A DNA stretch of 51,405 bases from Pseudomonadota bacterium (GCA_018240785.1 JAFEFC010000035.1:1-51405); one strand, 5' to 3'. Numbered from the stretch's first letter, positions 20,855 through 29,925 are shown. The notes: generated by a model not told the origin, from the letters alone. Numbers and translations are program-made.

Positions 20855-22473
20855 GGCCGAGGCTGTGTAAAAACAGCCTCTTCGGTATGATATTGGCATT
20901 TCCAGACTGACATCATGCTATGAAGCGATTCGTCGAAGGACAGAGCCGCACACAGGGGGCCTTGTTGCCCGAATCGCTGGACGATTTTGTCGCTGAAGCC
21001 AATCCCGTTCGGGTCATCGATGTCTTCGTCGATGAACTCGATCTTCGCAGGCTCGGCTTCACTGGCGTCGATCCCGCCGCGACCGGACGCCCGGCCTATC
21101 ACCCAGGGGCGATGCTCAAGCTCTACATCTACGGTTACCTGAACCGGATCCAGTCGAGTCGCCGCCTGGAGCGCGAAGCACAGCGAAACCTGGAGTTGAT
21201 GTGGCTGCTGGGCCGCTTGACGCCCGACTTCAAGACCATCGCCAACTTCCGTAAGGACAATTCGAAGGGGATTCGTGGCGTCTGTCGCCAGTTCGTCGTG
21301 CTGTGCCGGGAACTCGGACTGTTCGCCGAGGCTGTGGTCGCAATCGACGGCAGCAAGTTCAAGGCGGTGAACAACCGAGATCGAAACTTCACCAGCGCCA
21401 AGCTGCAGCGGCGAATGCAGGAGATCGAGGCGAGCATCGAGCGTTACCTTGTCGAGATGGACAGCGCCGACCGGCAAGAGCCCGCCGTGGCCCAGGCAAA
21501 GAAGGAACGACTGGCCGACAAGATCACCACCCTGAAGGCCCGGATGAAGGCGCTCGACGCGATTGGCGTCCAACTCGAGAACGCACCTGACAAGCAAATC
21601 TCCCTCACCGATCCCGACGCCCGCTCCATGAAGACGCGAGGCACGGGCATCGTCGGCTATAACGTCCAGACGGCCGTTGAGACCAAGAACCACCTGATCG
21701 TGGCGCACGAAGTCACCAACGATGGGCTCGACCGGGATCAATTGAGCGCGATGGGCAAGCAGGCTCGTAAGGCGATGCAGGTGGACTCCCTCACGGCGAT
21801 TGCTGATCGGGGCTATTTCAAGAGCGAGGAGATCCGCGCCTGCCACAAAGCCGGCATCGTGCCGCTTGTTCCGAAAAGCGCTACATCCGGCGCAAAAGCC
21901 GACGGGCGCTTTGATCGCGCAGATTTCGGGTACGACCGCGAGAACGATGAGTATGTCTGCCCCGCCGGCGAGCGCCTGATCTGGCGCTTCGCCAGAGAAG
22001 AAGGCGGGCTCATGATGAACCGCTACTGGAGTTCATCTTGCCCACGATGCCCCATCAAGAGGCAATGCACGCCCAGCGACTACCGGCGTGTGAGCCGTTG
22101 GGCGCACGAGGAGGAGCTGGCGGTGATGCAGGCGCGGCTGGATAAGGCACCCGATAGCATGCGCATCCGACGGCGGACCGTCGAACATCCCTTCGGGACC
22201 TTGAAGGCCTGGATGGGCGCGACGCACTTCCTGACCAAGGGCCTTGAGCGCGTCCGAACCGAGATGAGCCTGCACGTTCTGGCGTACAACTTGAAGCGAG
22301 TGATGAAGCTGATGGGAAGTGAAGCGCTTATGACCGCAATTCGGGCCTGATGGGGGCCTCTGTACGTCATGTGAACCGCCAACTCACAATCATCGAATGA
22401 CTTGAATTGCGCGAGGTGGCGAGAAGCCGCCGCCGGTCGTTGCGGGCGTAGCCGTTTTTACACAGCCTCGGCC
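20855..22473 (+). mobile_element. IS1182-family insertion sequence, complete
   Basis: Bounded by perfect 20-bp inverted repeats, GGCCGAGGCTGTGTAAAAAC (20855-20874) and its complement at 22454-22473, enclosing one transposase gene. A clear target duplication was not seen (AGGC left, ATCA right). The right end directly abuts a truncated copy of the accessory-island repeat. Confidence 0.9.
20920..22350 (+). CDS. IS1182-family transposase
   Basis: Encodes 476 aa. The N-terminal domain (RTQGALLPESLDDFVAEANP, then HPGAMLKLYIYGYLNRIQSS) and the RKDNSKGIRGVCRQFVVLCR stretch are typical of IS1182-type DDE transposases. Catalytic-region motifs are VVAIDGSKFKAVNNRDRNFT (first Asp), LTAIADRGYFKSEEIRACHK (second Asp) and RRRTVEHPFGTLKAWMGATH (Glu). 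A zinc-binding CPAGERL ... CPRCPIKRQC segment lies between. It is full length with intact termini, so the element may be active. It inserted into the repeat region next to the nuclease gene. Confidence 0.95.
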   Translation: MKRFVEGQSRTQGALLPESLDDFVAEANPVRVIDVFVDELDLRRLGFTGVDPAATGRPAYHPGAMLKLYIYGYLNRIQSSRRLEREAQRNLELMWLLGRLTPDFKTIANFRKDNSKGIRGVCRQFVVLCRELGLFAEAVVAIDGSKFKAVNNRDRNFTSAKLQRRMQEIEASIERYLVEMDSADRQEPAVAQAKKERLADKITTLKARMKALDAIGVQLENAPDKQISLTDPDARSMKTRGTGIVGYNVQTAVETKNHLIVAHEVTNDGLDRDQLSAMGKQARKAMQVDSLTAIADRGYFKSEEIRACHKAGIVPLVPKSATSGAKADGRFDRADFGYDRENDEYVCPAGERLIWRFAREEGGLMMNRYWSSSCPRCPIKRQCTPSDYRRVSRWAHEEELAVMQARLDKAPDSMRIRRRTVEHPFGTLKAWMGATHFLTKGLERVRTEMSLHVLAYNLKRVMKLMGSEALMTAIRA

Positions 22474-22483
22474 ATCAGGAGTC

Positions 22484-22519
22484 GTTCGTCGGTCAAACCT
22501 ATCGGGCCGGTTAAGGCTG
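22484..22519 (+). repeat. Accessory-island repeat, partial copy
   Basis: 36 bp that match 25999-26034 at 33 positions, with shared core TCGGGCCGGTTAAGGCTG. The IS1182 element lies 10 bp to the left, so the copy is probably cut short. It borders the nuclease/ImmA module. Confidence 0.7.
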
Positions 22520-22613
22520 CGGATTGCTGCCGGTCAGGGTTGACCATCGAACGGCAGCTGACACCGGAACCTGCCATTCGCCATCCACGCGGGCGTCGGG
22601 CATCACCGTTCCG

Positions 22614-23858
22614 CTATATCGGCACGTGAAACACGAGCACGGTCAGGACTAACTCGCGGTTCTTGTCGCCGCTTCTGTGAAGGACGTACCGGACGCCGCT
22701 CTCGTGCGGCCATGTCACGGCACGCTTAAAGTTTCCATGCGCCTTGGCAACGGCGTCGATGCCGGTGAGGACGGTCGAGGTCTCGGTTCCGCGATTGAAA
22801 ACGAGGATCGCCGTCTTGCCATCGCGCCAGGTCGCGTAGCCGAGGAGCTGGTCGATTGCTTCGCCGAACGCCTTCGGCCCCTTCCAGAACTTGCACTCGG
22901 CAATGAAGACGTTGCGGTCGCCCTCCCGTAGAAGGATGTCGGTCTTACCTCCCATGTTGAAGGTCTCGCCCGTCGCCTTTCCCTCAAACTGGCCGTTGAG
23001 CTGCACAAGGAAGTGCTGCCGCAGGGCTTCCTCGTTCATGGCCTTGAAGGCATCGGGGCTGCGCTCCATCACAAGCGCCATGTCCTGAACCACTTTCAGA
23101 ATGTGCTCGTACAACTCCATGGCGAGCGCCGGTTCCGGCTTGAACTGCGCCGTTGTCGTAGGCGGCAGGGTCGGGATTGCCTTGCGCCTGATCGTCGGGA
23201 GCGCGTAGGTCTTCGGCGCGTCGGCGCGTCGCCGGATCGGGATACCGAGCGCCTCCGCGCGCTGTGACTGCGCGAGCAGCCGCTCGCGCCGCTGGTGGAT
23301 CGACTGCCCTGCAGCGGCGGGGAGGTTCTGGTTGTGCGTGTCGATCATCGCACGCTGCCATCCCAGATGCTGCTCAATCTCTTTCAGGGTCTGTTCGACA
23401 AGCGCTCGGATGTCGCGGGGCTGGTCGGCAGGTGTGTCGTACCGAAGAACGACCTCGTTCTTTTCGATGACGGCGCGGGGCGGGTTGAGCGAGTAGGTGC
23501 TGGCCTTCGCGTAGAACAACTCGCTCTCGCCCTCAAACGGGATGCGGACCTCGACGCGCTCGCCCGCCACCATGACAGGGCGGCTTCGGTCGTCGATCCA
23601 GCGCATCGGATCGTGCCGGACATCGACCGGCACATCCTCGTGATTGGCATACCATTGGTCTCGCTGCAGCGTGATCGGCGTTATGCCGTATTTCTCAACC
23701 AAGTAGTGCTTCAGGTCCTCGGGGGGTGTATTGAGAAGCCGGTTTTCGTCGAGTCCTTCGACCTCCCGTTGCATCTTCTTCAAGGTTAGTCGTATGGAAT
23801 GGTCGAGATCGTGAGTGACGAACAGAAGTCCTTTGCTCTTGTCGATGGTGCCGAACAT
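22614..23858 (-). CDS. PD-(D/E)XK restriction-endonuclease-like protein
   Basis: Encodes 414 aa. The C-terminal nuclease core has Asp307 in MGGKTDILLREGDRNVFIAE and Glu321-x-Lys323 in AECKFWKG, followed by FGEAIDQLLGYATWRDGKTA, a classic PD-(D/E)XK site as in Mrr-like and phage-restriction nucleases. Residues 1-180 are an uncharacterised N-terminal region (DHSIRLTLKKMQREVEGLDE; coiled-coil parts). Residues 180-270 are Arg/Pro-rich and helical. No methylase is nearby. It is transcribed leftwards, as are the XRE-ImmA gene and its partner upstream, 80 nt apart. Presumably it acts in anti-phage or anti-plasmid defence; target and trigger are unknown. Confidence 0.75.
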   Translation of the reverse strand: MFGTIDKSKGLLFVTHDLDHSIRLTLKKMQREVEGLDENRLLNTPPEDLKHYLVEKYGITPITLQRDQWYANHEDVPVDVRHDPMRWIDDRSRPVMVAGERVEVRIPFEGESELFYAKASTYSLNPPRAVIEKNEVVLRYDTPADQPRDIRALVEQTLKEIEQHLGWQRAMIDTHNQNLPAAAGQSIHQRRERLLAQSQRAEALGIPIRRRADAPKTYALPTIRRKAIPTLPPTTTAQFKPEPALAMELYEHILKVVQDMALVMERSPDAFKAMNEEALRQHFLVQLNGQFEGKATGETFNMGGKTDILLREGDRNVFIAECKFWKGPKAFGEAIDQLLGYATWRDGKTAILVFNRGTETSTVLTGIDAVAKAHGNFKRAVTWPHESGVRYVLHRSGDKNRELVLTVLVFHVPI

Positions 23859-23938
23859 ACTCCTCGCCCTGTCCTTAATCCGATAGTCTTTGTCTTCGCC
23901 GTGTGTTCAGAACCCGCACCCCGACTGATGAGGCAGTC

Positions 23939-25051
23939 CTACTCACGCCCCCCCTCGATCACTTGCAGCACTGGCCGTCGCGGGCGGCTCTGCGCCTGCG
24001 CATCACCTACCAGCGCGGTCAGCGCCAAGCCGAAGACCAACTCGTCGAGTTCGTTGACGTGTACGGCGAGTTGATCGGCTACATCGGCGCGCGTCATGCG
24101 ATCCTCCCGCAGCGCGGCGAACACCTTTTGGAAGACCTGTGACGTCTCCCGGGGCGCGCTATTTGGCTCTGACTTCTGGTAGCCACGTTGCGCCATCTCG
24201 ATGCACAGCGATCTGTAGTGCCACTCGTTGACAAGCTTCAGATCTTTCAGCCTGTAGGCAAGCGCTGCGACAGAGACGGTCCAGAACACCTTGTGTGAGA
24301 CCAGTTGGTCTACGGTGGCCATGACAGGCGCGTTGGCCAGAACGCTTCCTTCCGGCATGAGAAACGCCGATGCGAACTCGTTGGCCTGGCGCTCGGCGTC
24401 CTTGACCTTCGGGCCAGCATGACGATGAAGGACCAAGTGCCCGAGTTCATGGGCGGCATCAAAGCGGCTGCGTTCACAGGACTTCATCGTGTTGAGGAAC
24501 ACGAACGGCGTAGACGCATGCCACATGGAGTAGGCGTCCACGTGGGCAGTGTCCAGCGACAGCGAGAACACCCGCACGCCACGCGCTTCCAGCAGATGCA
24601 CCATGTTCTTGATCGGCAACTCGCCGAGACCCCAGATTCGGCGCAGTGCGGCTGCAGCCGCAGCAGGGCTGGACTCTTGGCTGAGGTCAGGCAACTGCGC
24701 CGCCGGCAACTCGAAGCGCTGCTCGATCCACTCGTTCAGCATGAGCGCAACCGCGCCAGCGCCTAGCGCTGCGTCCCGTTGGCCGGCGGTCATCTTCGAC
24801 ATGGAGCGGAAGCTGACTACGTCGGGTGTCACCTCCTGTACGTCCGATCCAACAAAAAACTGCACCGGGAAGTGCAGTTGGTCAGCTAGAGCGAGGAGCC
24901 GTTCTCTTTCAGGTTTGTACTCTCCGCTCTCGTACGCGGTAACCGCCCGCACATCTGCGCCGATGAGCTCTGCCAACTTCCTCTTTGTGAGCCCTCGACG
25001 TCGACGAGCAAGGCCTAGGCGGTTCGGGTTGAACTCTGCACCGTAGCTCAT
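23939..25051 (-). CDS. XRE-family regulator fused to ImmA/IrrE metallopeptidase
   Basis: Encodes 370 aa. Residues 8-66 are an XRE helix-turn-helix (LARRRRGLTKRKLAELIGAD then VRAVTAYESGEYKPERERLL). Residues 150-260 are the ImmA/IrrE peptidase domain with the zinc motif HELGH at 201-205 (SRFDAAHELGHLVLHRH) and NEFASAFLMPEGS downstream. Such proteins bind DNA as repressors and cleave or release a regulator on stress, often in toxin-antitoxin-like or ICE systems. It overlaps the preceding gene by 4 nt (ATGA), so the two form an operon. The paired palindromes at 25700-25762 are the likely operators. Confidence 0.9.
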   Translation of the reverse strand: MSYGAEFNPNRLGLARRRRGLTKRKLAELIGADVRAVTAYESGEYKPERERLLALADQLHFPVQFFVGSDVQEVTPDVVSFRSMSKMTAGQRDAALGAGAVALMLNEWIEQRFELPAAQLPDLSQESSPAAAAAALRRIWGLGELPIKNMVHLLEARGVRVFSLSLDTAHVDAYSMWHASTPFVFLNTMKSCERSRFDAAHELGHLVLHRHAGPKVKDAERQANEFASAFLMPEGSVLANAPVMATVDQLVSHKVFWTVSVAALAYRLKDLKLVNEWHYRSLCIEMAQRGYQKSEPNSAPRETSQVFQKVFAALREDRMTRADVADQLAVHVNELDELVFGLALTALVGDAQAQSRPRRPVLQVIEGGRE

Positions 25052-25689
25052 GCCTTCCGCCGAACCGCAACGTCGATGTCAGGCTGGACAGGGGGCGTGA
25101 TCACCACCTGTTCGCCATCGAGCGGCAGAGCCCGCAAGATGATCCGTTCCTGCCACACGGAAACGCGGCCGTCGCTACCGACGTCCAGCGGCAACGACAG
25201 CTCCGCACGCAACTCGTTCTTCGCGTGGTGTGCCAGCAAGATCCAGGTCGTCACCTTCTCGTCTTCGTCTTGAAGCGGCACGGGCGATTCCATGCCCGGC
25301 AGGTAGAGCTGCAAGCTCCGGTTGATCTCGATGGCGCCTGCGGTGTTCGGTCCTTTTGAAGAGGTTGTAGCAGGCTCAGCGTGCGGAATGCCAGTTGCCT
25401 CGTTGCCGGTGGAGACGATGATCGAGATCGAGCCGTCGGGGCTCACGGTCTTCGGCGAGTTCTGGTCGTTGAAGCGCGTCCAACCCTCGGGCTTCAGCAC
25501 GTCACGCAGCGTACGAACTGCTTCGCTCCACGCCGCGATGGGCGGGAACAGCGGGGGGTGGTTCTCGGTGCAGTTGGACTTGGCGATGTAGCCAGCCATG
25601 ACTGCTCGCAGCAGCGCCGCTTCGGTCAAGCCGAGCTGCTGCAGGCGTGAGAGGACAGAGGAGGGTTCAGAGTGCAGAATGGCATTCAT
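25048..25689 (-). CDS. Partner protein of the XRE-ImmA gene, unnamed
   Basis: Encodes 213 aa from the ATG at 25689. Residues 1-80 look helical (SSVLSRLQQLGLTEAALLRA then VMAGYIAKSNCTENHPPLFP). The C-terminal half is beta-rich (LQLYLPGMESPVPLQDEDEK, then WILLAHHAKNELRAELSLPL and RIILRALPLD). No catalytic motif is recognised. It precedes XRE-ImmA with an ATGA overlap and two matching operators upstream, an arrangement common for a regulator and the protein it controls. A longer open frame upstream crosses those operators and is rejected. It may be the substrate or toxin partner of the protease; that is inference. Confidence 0.7.
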   Translation of the reverse strand: MNAILHSEPSSVLSRLQQLGLTEAALLRAVMAGYIAKSNCTENHPPLFPPIAAWSEAVRTLRDVLKPEGWTRFNDQNSPKTVSPDGSISIIVSTGNEATGIPHAEPATTSSKGPNTAGAIEINRSLQLYLPGMESPVPLQDEDEKVTTWILLAHHAKNELRAELSLPLDVGSDGRVSVWQERIILRALPLDGEQVVITPPVQPDIDVAVRRKA

Positions 25690-25699
25690 GGTGGCTTCC

Positions 25700-25762
25700 G
25701 GAAGTTCAGCTTCCCGAAATCTTACCACAATTGATATTGACAAACAGGAAGTTGGACTTCCT
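25700..25762. promoter_or_regulatory. Two GGAAG-N5-CTTCC operators
   Basis: GGAAGTTCAGCTTCC (25700-25714) and AGGAAGTTGGACTTCCT (25746-25762) share GGAAG/CTTCC arms with a 5-nt centre; the centres are 47 bp apart. They flank the AT-rich promoter of the 25689-23939 operon and are likely XRE binding sites. Confidence 0.7.
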
Positions 25763-26334
25763 CCTTTCTTAATATCCGCAAGGGGCTGAGCGACCGCTTG
25801 ATCCCATGCTGAAGTACCAGGCTGGGTACGTGCTGCCACTCGCGCTGGAGCGCGGAGCGCCTGCAGCCGTTGCACTCCGGTCATTGGGGCGAAAAACCCG
25901 AACTGCCGTTGAGGGTGGGCTCAAGACGGTCGCAGGTGGCTCAGCCAAGCTGACCAGCGAGTTCGAGAGTGAAGGTCACAGTCCGGCCATCGGGCGCTGT
26001 TCGTCGGTCAAGCCGGTCGGGCCGGTTAAGGCTGGCTGTTGCCGCTCGCCGCGAGCAGTGCTGGCCGGCGGCTTTCGATTCGAAGCGATTGGTCATTTGT
26101 GCTGACGAGGCAAATGGAAGCAGTCGCTATACGTTGAGGCTGGGCCACTGACGTATCGGCGGGGTATGGTACAAACCTCATCACCTTCAGGTTAGGCAAT
26201 AATGCCTTTGGACTTCACGCCTCCCCGCGCGCGCCCGACACCAAGATATTCTATTAGCATCGTCGAAATGCCGTTCGGGCCGCGCTCCGAACGCTTGTTA
26301 GTCAGGCTCATCAAGTTGCCATTCAGATAACGCA
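25763..26334. other. Intergenic stretch holding the longest island repeat; no gene seen
   Basis: Contains the repeat at 25873-26040 and a region with GTTAGGC (26195) and GTTAGTC-like motifs that recall integron attC ends but lack matching left arms. Nothing protein-like on either strand. Confidence 0.5.
25873..26040 (+). repeat. Accessory-island repeat, fullest copy
   Basis: Its left half (GCACTCCGGTCATTGGGGCG onward) recurs at 27750-27830 and its right half (25999-26034) at 22484-22519. The three copies lie on either side of the nuclease/ImmA module and of the TrlF-type gene, all in the same orientation. Confidence 0.7.
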
Positions 26335-26409
26335 GTGACCTTGAAGACGAAACGCCCGCAGCTGGAAGAAACCACTGCCTGTATCGGACAACAACTCAGG
26401 AAGACCAGA

Positions 26410-27634
26410 ATGGCGAATGATCCTGCCGGCTCGACTTGGAAAAAGTGGGACTTGCACGTCCACACGCCGTCGTCGGTCGTGCACAACTACCCCGGCGCCA
26501 ATCAAGACGATGCATGGGAAGCCTTCCTTCAAGACCTCGAGTCCCTGCCGCCCGAGTTCAAGGCCATCGGCATTAACGACTACATCTTCATTGATGGATA
26601 CGCACGGGCGCGCAAAGCCAAGCTCGAACAAGGTCGACTAAGAAACATCGACCTGCTGCTGCCCGTCATCGAGCTTCGCTTGGACAAGTTCGCCGGGGTG
26701 GTGAAAAAGGAGAAGGACGGCACCTACTCGCAGTCCGGCTGGAACCGAATCAACCTGCACGTCATCTTCGACGCGATGGACCCCGAGGTCATCCAGCAGC
26801 AATTTCTCAACTCGCTGACGCCCAGCTACCAACTGATCCCGGACTCCAGCGACTGGGGCGGCAAATGGAAAGGAGTCATCACCCGCGACAGCTTGTTCGA
26901 ACTCGGAAAGATGATCGTAGAGTCGGCGCCGACTGACAAGCGAGTCGAACTTCCAGGAGCAGTTCTTCCTCCGCATTAATCGGCAGTCGCGCGGCAGCTT
27001 CTCAGGCGTGGACGAGAGCAACCAGCTCATGCGTGGGCTGCTCAAGGAGGTCAACTTCGGAGACGTGGACTCGACTCTGAAATTCCTCGAAACCATCGAC
27101 GACATGCTGCACTACGACAGACGCGAATCCGGTGCTAACCGCGAGACCCGGATCGGCGATCAGCTCCGCAAGGGCGGCGAGCCTCAAGACATCCTCGACT
27201 ACCTCTACGGCATGAGTTATCTGGCGCCGAGGTATTCGCTGACGTTCGACCAGCAAGAGATCAGCCAACTATCGCCCGGCGAGCGTGGCCTGCTCTTGCT
27301 CGTCTTCTACCTACTCGTGGACAAGGATGACATCCCAATCATCATCGATCAGCCCGAGGAGAACCTAGACAACCAGACCATCTTCAAGGTGTTGGTCAAG
27401 TGCATCAAGGCGGCTAAGCAGCGGCGCCAAGTCATCATGGTGACGCACAACCCAAACTTGGCGGTGGTCTGCGACGCCGAGCAGATCATTTGCGCGACCT
27501 GCGACAAGGCGACCAATACGTTCAATTACGTTTCTGGTGGTATCGAGTCGCCAGTGATCAAAAACATAGTCGTTGAAATCCTTGAAGGCACCGAGCCGGC
27601 CTTTAAGAATCGGAAGCGCAAGTACGGTCTTTGA
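26410..27634 (+). pseudogene. TrlF-type PHP-domain/ATPase defence protein, internally deleted
   Basis: The first part (ATG 26410 to stop 26979) encodes a PHP-like N terminus, STWKKWDLHVHTPSSVVHNY with the metal-binding DLHVHTP, up to GKMIVESAPTDKRVELPG. It then shifts frame near 26937. The second part (open to 27634) reads SNFQEQFFLRINRQSRGSFS, then QQEISQLSPGERGLLLLVFY, DIPIIIDQPEENLDNQTIFK and RQVIMVTHNPNLAVVCDAEQ: the ABC/SMC-type signature, Walker B and switch His of the C-terminal ATPase. The central region with Walker A is missing. TrlF-family proteins are normally far longer, so an internal deletion has joined the two ends out of frame. Almost certainly inactive. Confidence 0.8.
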
Positions 27635-28058
27635 TGGTAATGGGCTGGGGGCACTTGGGCCCTAAATCCACCGCCGTTGGTCACACTGAACGACTGCTTA
27701 ATGTCGGTTGACGGTCGCAGCGGAAGCAGCCGCGTGTGATGGCTTCCGCTGCACTCCGGTCATTGGGGCGAAAAATCCGAACGGCTGTTGAGGGTCGATA
27801 CGAGACTGTCGCAGGCGGTTCGCTGAGCCGCTGAGCGGGTTAAGGGGAAACGCCCACGTCAGATACATGTACGGGTCAGTAACCCAACGGCGGCGCCGAA
27901 TCGACGTTTGCTGTTTCTTGCTGCAGATCAGCCCTGCGGGACTTGATTGCGATGGATGGACGCTGTTGCCCTGTCGATCCACGCGATCCCTGGCCGCTCT
28001 CCCTCGACCCGCTGGCGGTACCGAGCCAATGTTCGAGTTTTTCCACTCGGGCTCACCG
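27635..28058. other. Intergenic stretch between TrlF remnant and korB
   Basis: Holds the repeat copy at 27750-27830. Beyond it no protein-like frame is seen. This is the boundary between accessory island and conjugation backbone. Confidence 0.5.
27750..27830 (+). repeat. Accessory-island repeat, left-half copy
   Basis: Starts GCACTCCGGTCATTGGGGCG like 25873 and follows it with few changes for about 80 bp (CCGAACGGCTGTTGAGGGT against CCGAACTGCCGTTGAGGGT). It ends near a GCGGGTTAAG resembling the right half. Confidence 0.7.
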
Positions 28059-29087
28059 TCAGCCTTCGATCAGCGCCACCAGTTTCATGTCTGCCAGGCG
28101 GGCTTCGACCTTATTCCCGCCATCCTCGTAGGTTAGCCAGGCCCACCCCTCGGTCGATGGGCGCTTGCTGAGGATTAGCCGGGCCCGCCGCCCGCGGTGT
28201 TCGACCTGGATGATGGCCCGCTTGAGCATGTCAGGGCCGGCCTTGCTTCTGGCGCCCGTCCTGTCCGGGCGCGGAGTCTCCCCTTCGCCCTGCAAATGAG
28301 ATCCGTCCCCGAGGAGGTCATCGATACCTGCGTCGTGCTCGTCATCATGATGGCGCTTTTCCGCCAGGAACTCGCGCAGCATCCTGACCGACCCGCGCGT
28401 GAGTTCCTGGGTCTCGTCGGAGAGCCAGGCGCCAACTTCCGCCGGATATCGTTTGAAGGCGGTGACCAGTTCGTTGACCACGGTCACATCGCTTGCCCGG
28501 CCGCTGCTGAACGCGCGTGCGATGGGATCGGGCAGATCGAGAAGCGTCACATGCTGGGTGACGAACGCCGGGGATTTCCCGATCTCGCGGGCGATGTCGC
28601 TCTTCTTCTTGCCGCTCGAGAGTTCGCGACCGATGAAATCGGCGATCTCACGCGCGGTGAGCTCGTTGCGCTGCAGGTTCTCGATCACCTGATCGGCGTG
28701 GCTGTAGTCGTTGTCGATGAAGGCGGGGATAGTTGTCTTCCCCGCCCAGATCGATGCACGGTATCGCCGCGCGCCGTGGTTGATGAGGTAGCGCCCCTCG
28801 CGCTCCGGATGCTCACGCACCGAAATCGGCGACTTCACGCCCCGGATCTGGATAGTCTGGCCGATCTCAGCAATGCTCTGCGCCGAAAAACCGGGGTTGT
28901 CGGCCGTGCGCGGCTGCTGCGGATCTTCGTCGATCAGCTCGAGCGGCAGCTCCAGCGGGCGCCCGATGCGCACGAAGGCTTCCGACGGGCCCGGTTGCCG
29001 TGAGGGCTTGTCGTTACCTGCGGTGTCCGATGCGGATGCCCGGGGCCTCTCATCGGCTTTCGTCCTGGCATTCTTCACGCGGCTCAT
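28059..29087 (-). CDS. korB: KorB, ParB-family global repressor of IncP-type plasmids
   Basis: Encodes 342 aa from the ATG at 29087 (after GGGAGAG); an ATG at 29102 is possible. The ParB N-terminal domain starts LIDEDPQQPRTADNPGFSAQ and includes INHGARRYRASIWAGKTTIP, with the CTP-contacting HGARRYRA motif intact. The KorB helix-turn-helix region follows (KKKSDIAREIGKSPAFVTQH, then FSSGRASDVTVVNELVTAFK). An acidic linker leads to the SH3-like dimer domain ending WLTYEDGGNKVEARLADMKL. These motifs match IncP-1 KorB almost phrase for phrase. KorB binds TTTAGC(G/C)GCTAAA operators, two of which lie at 29471 and 29926. It diverges from trbA and is predicted to repress trbA and trbB. Confidence 0.95.
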   Translation of the reverse strand: MSRVKNARTKADERPRASASDTAGNDKPSRQPGPSEAFVRIGRPLELPLELIDEDPQQPRTADNPGFSAQSIAEIGQTIQIRGVKSPISVREHPEREGRYLINHGARRYRASIWAGKTTIPAFIDNDYSHADQVIENLQRNELTAREIADFIGRELSSGKKKSDIAREIGKSPAFVTQHVTLLDLPDPIARAFSSGRASDVTVVNELVTAFKRYPAEVGAWLSDETQELTRGSVRMLREFLAEKRHHDDEHDAGIDDLLGDGSHLQGEGETPRPDRTGARSKAGPDMLKRAIIQVEHRGRRARLILSKRPSTEGWAWLTYEDGGNKVEARLADMKLVALIEG

Positions 29088-29470
29088 GGTGTGCTCTCCC
29101 ATTTTCTTGTTGTCCGCGCAGGGTCACGGGTTGAACGCGGTGCGCGAGCGCGCTTTGGCCTCCCCCCTCGCTTCCGCCTTCATGGCCCAGGGGGTGTGTT
29201 GCCCGCCTGTGGGTCTGGGGTCACGCCACGCGCGTTACCGCTTCGAATGGGACCCGTCGGCGCCAGCGCAAGCTCCTCAAGCCCGGCAGGCCGTGCCTCC
29301 GCAGGCGGCGAAGCGGTCGGCGGGAGTGACGCATTCCGCGTGTCCGATCGTCGGCGCGCAGGTAAAATCGCGGGTTGACGAGAACAGGTCATGCCATACG
29401 CATTGTTTGAGACCCTCGCCCGACGCCACGCTGTGTGTGCGCAGGGTGTGCGGCGAAAAAACAATGCGAT
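29088..29470. promoter_or_regulatory. Divergent korB/trbA promoter region
   Basis: No gene seen. The interval must carry the leftward korB promoter and the rightward trbA promoter; TTGACG at 29375 is a candidate -35 element. No GTTTAGCTAAAC-type KorA operator was found. Confidence 0.45.
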
Positions 29471-29483
29471 TTTAGCGGCTAAA
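29471..29483. promoter_or_regulatory. KorB operator upstream of trbA
   Basis: TTTAGCGGCTAAA is a perfect match to the IncP-1 KorB operator consensus. It lies 31 nt before the trbA start. Confidence 0.92.
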
Positions 29484-29514
29484 GCCGAACGCGTGCAGCC
29501 AGAAGGCCCGAGCC

Positions 29515-29877
29515 TTGTACAACTACATCTTCTTCACGAACGTGCTGCGCGTCCTCGATGAGCTGCAGATGACCAAGCACGACCTCGCCGAAAAGTCCGG
29601 CGTGTCCATCTCTTTTCTCTCCGACATCACCACCGGCAAGGGCAACCCGTCGCTCAAAGTGATGGAGGACATCGCCCGCGCGCTGCAGACGCCGCTGCCG
29701 CTGCTGCTCGAAGTCACCGATCTGGATCCGGCCTCCCTCGAGGCGCTCGCCGGTGGCAAGGTCTCCAGCAGCCTGCCGCCCGGCTACGAACGGGTGGCGG
29801 CCGTCCTGCCCGAGCACCAGGCCTTCATCGTCAGGAAGTGGGCCGAGGCGGCCCAGAAGAAACTCAGGAAGTCGTAA
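29515..29877 (+). CDS. trbA: TrbA, XRE-type repressor of conjugation genes
   Basis: Encodes 120 aa from a TTG at 29515, eight bases after AGAAGG; no ATG fits. Residues 5-65 are an XRE helix-turn-helix: FFTNVLRVLDELQMTKHDLA then EKSGVSISFLSDITTGKGNP and SLKVMEDIARALQTPLPLLL. The C-terminal part (SLPPGYERVAAVLPEHQAFI then VRKWAEAAQKKLRKS) is the KorA/TrbA-type dimerisation region. It matches IncP-1 TrbA closely. TrbA represses tra and trb promoters to balance transfer against vertical spread. It lies between two KorB operators and immediately precedes the trb operon, as in IncP-1 plasmids. Confidence 0.95.
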   Translation: MYNYIFFTNVLRVLDELQMTKHDLAEKSGVSISFLSDITTGKGNPSLKVMEDIARALQTPLPLLLEVTDLDPASLEALAGGKVSSSLPPGYERVAAVLPEHQAFIVRKWAEAAQKKLRKS

Positions 29878-29925
29878 CGCCGGGGGTAGGGCGACGCAGC
29901 GGAACGAACGGGCAGACGCCCGCGT

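Noticed and set aside
26195-26310. GTTAGGC and GTTAGTC motifs suggesting integron attC sites
   Set aside because: No matching left-hand RYYYAAC arms or folded symmetric site could be found, and no integron integrase is present.
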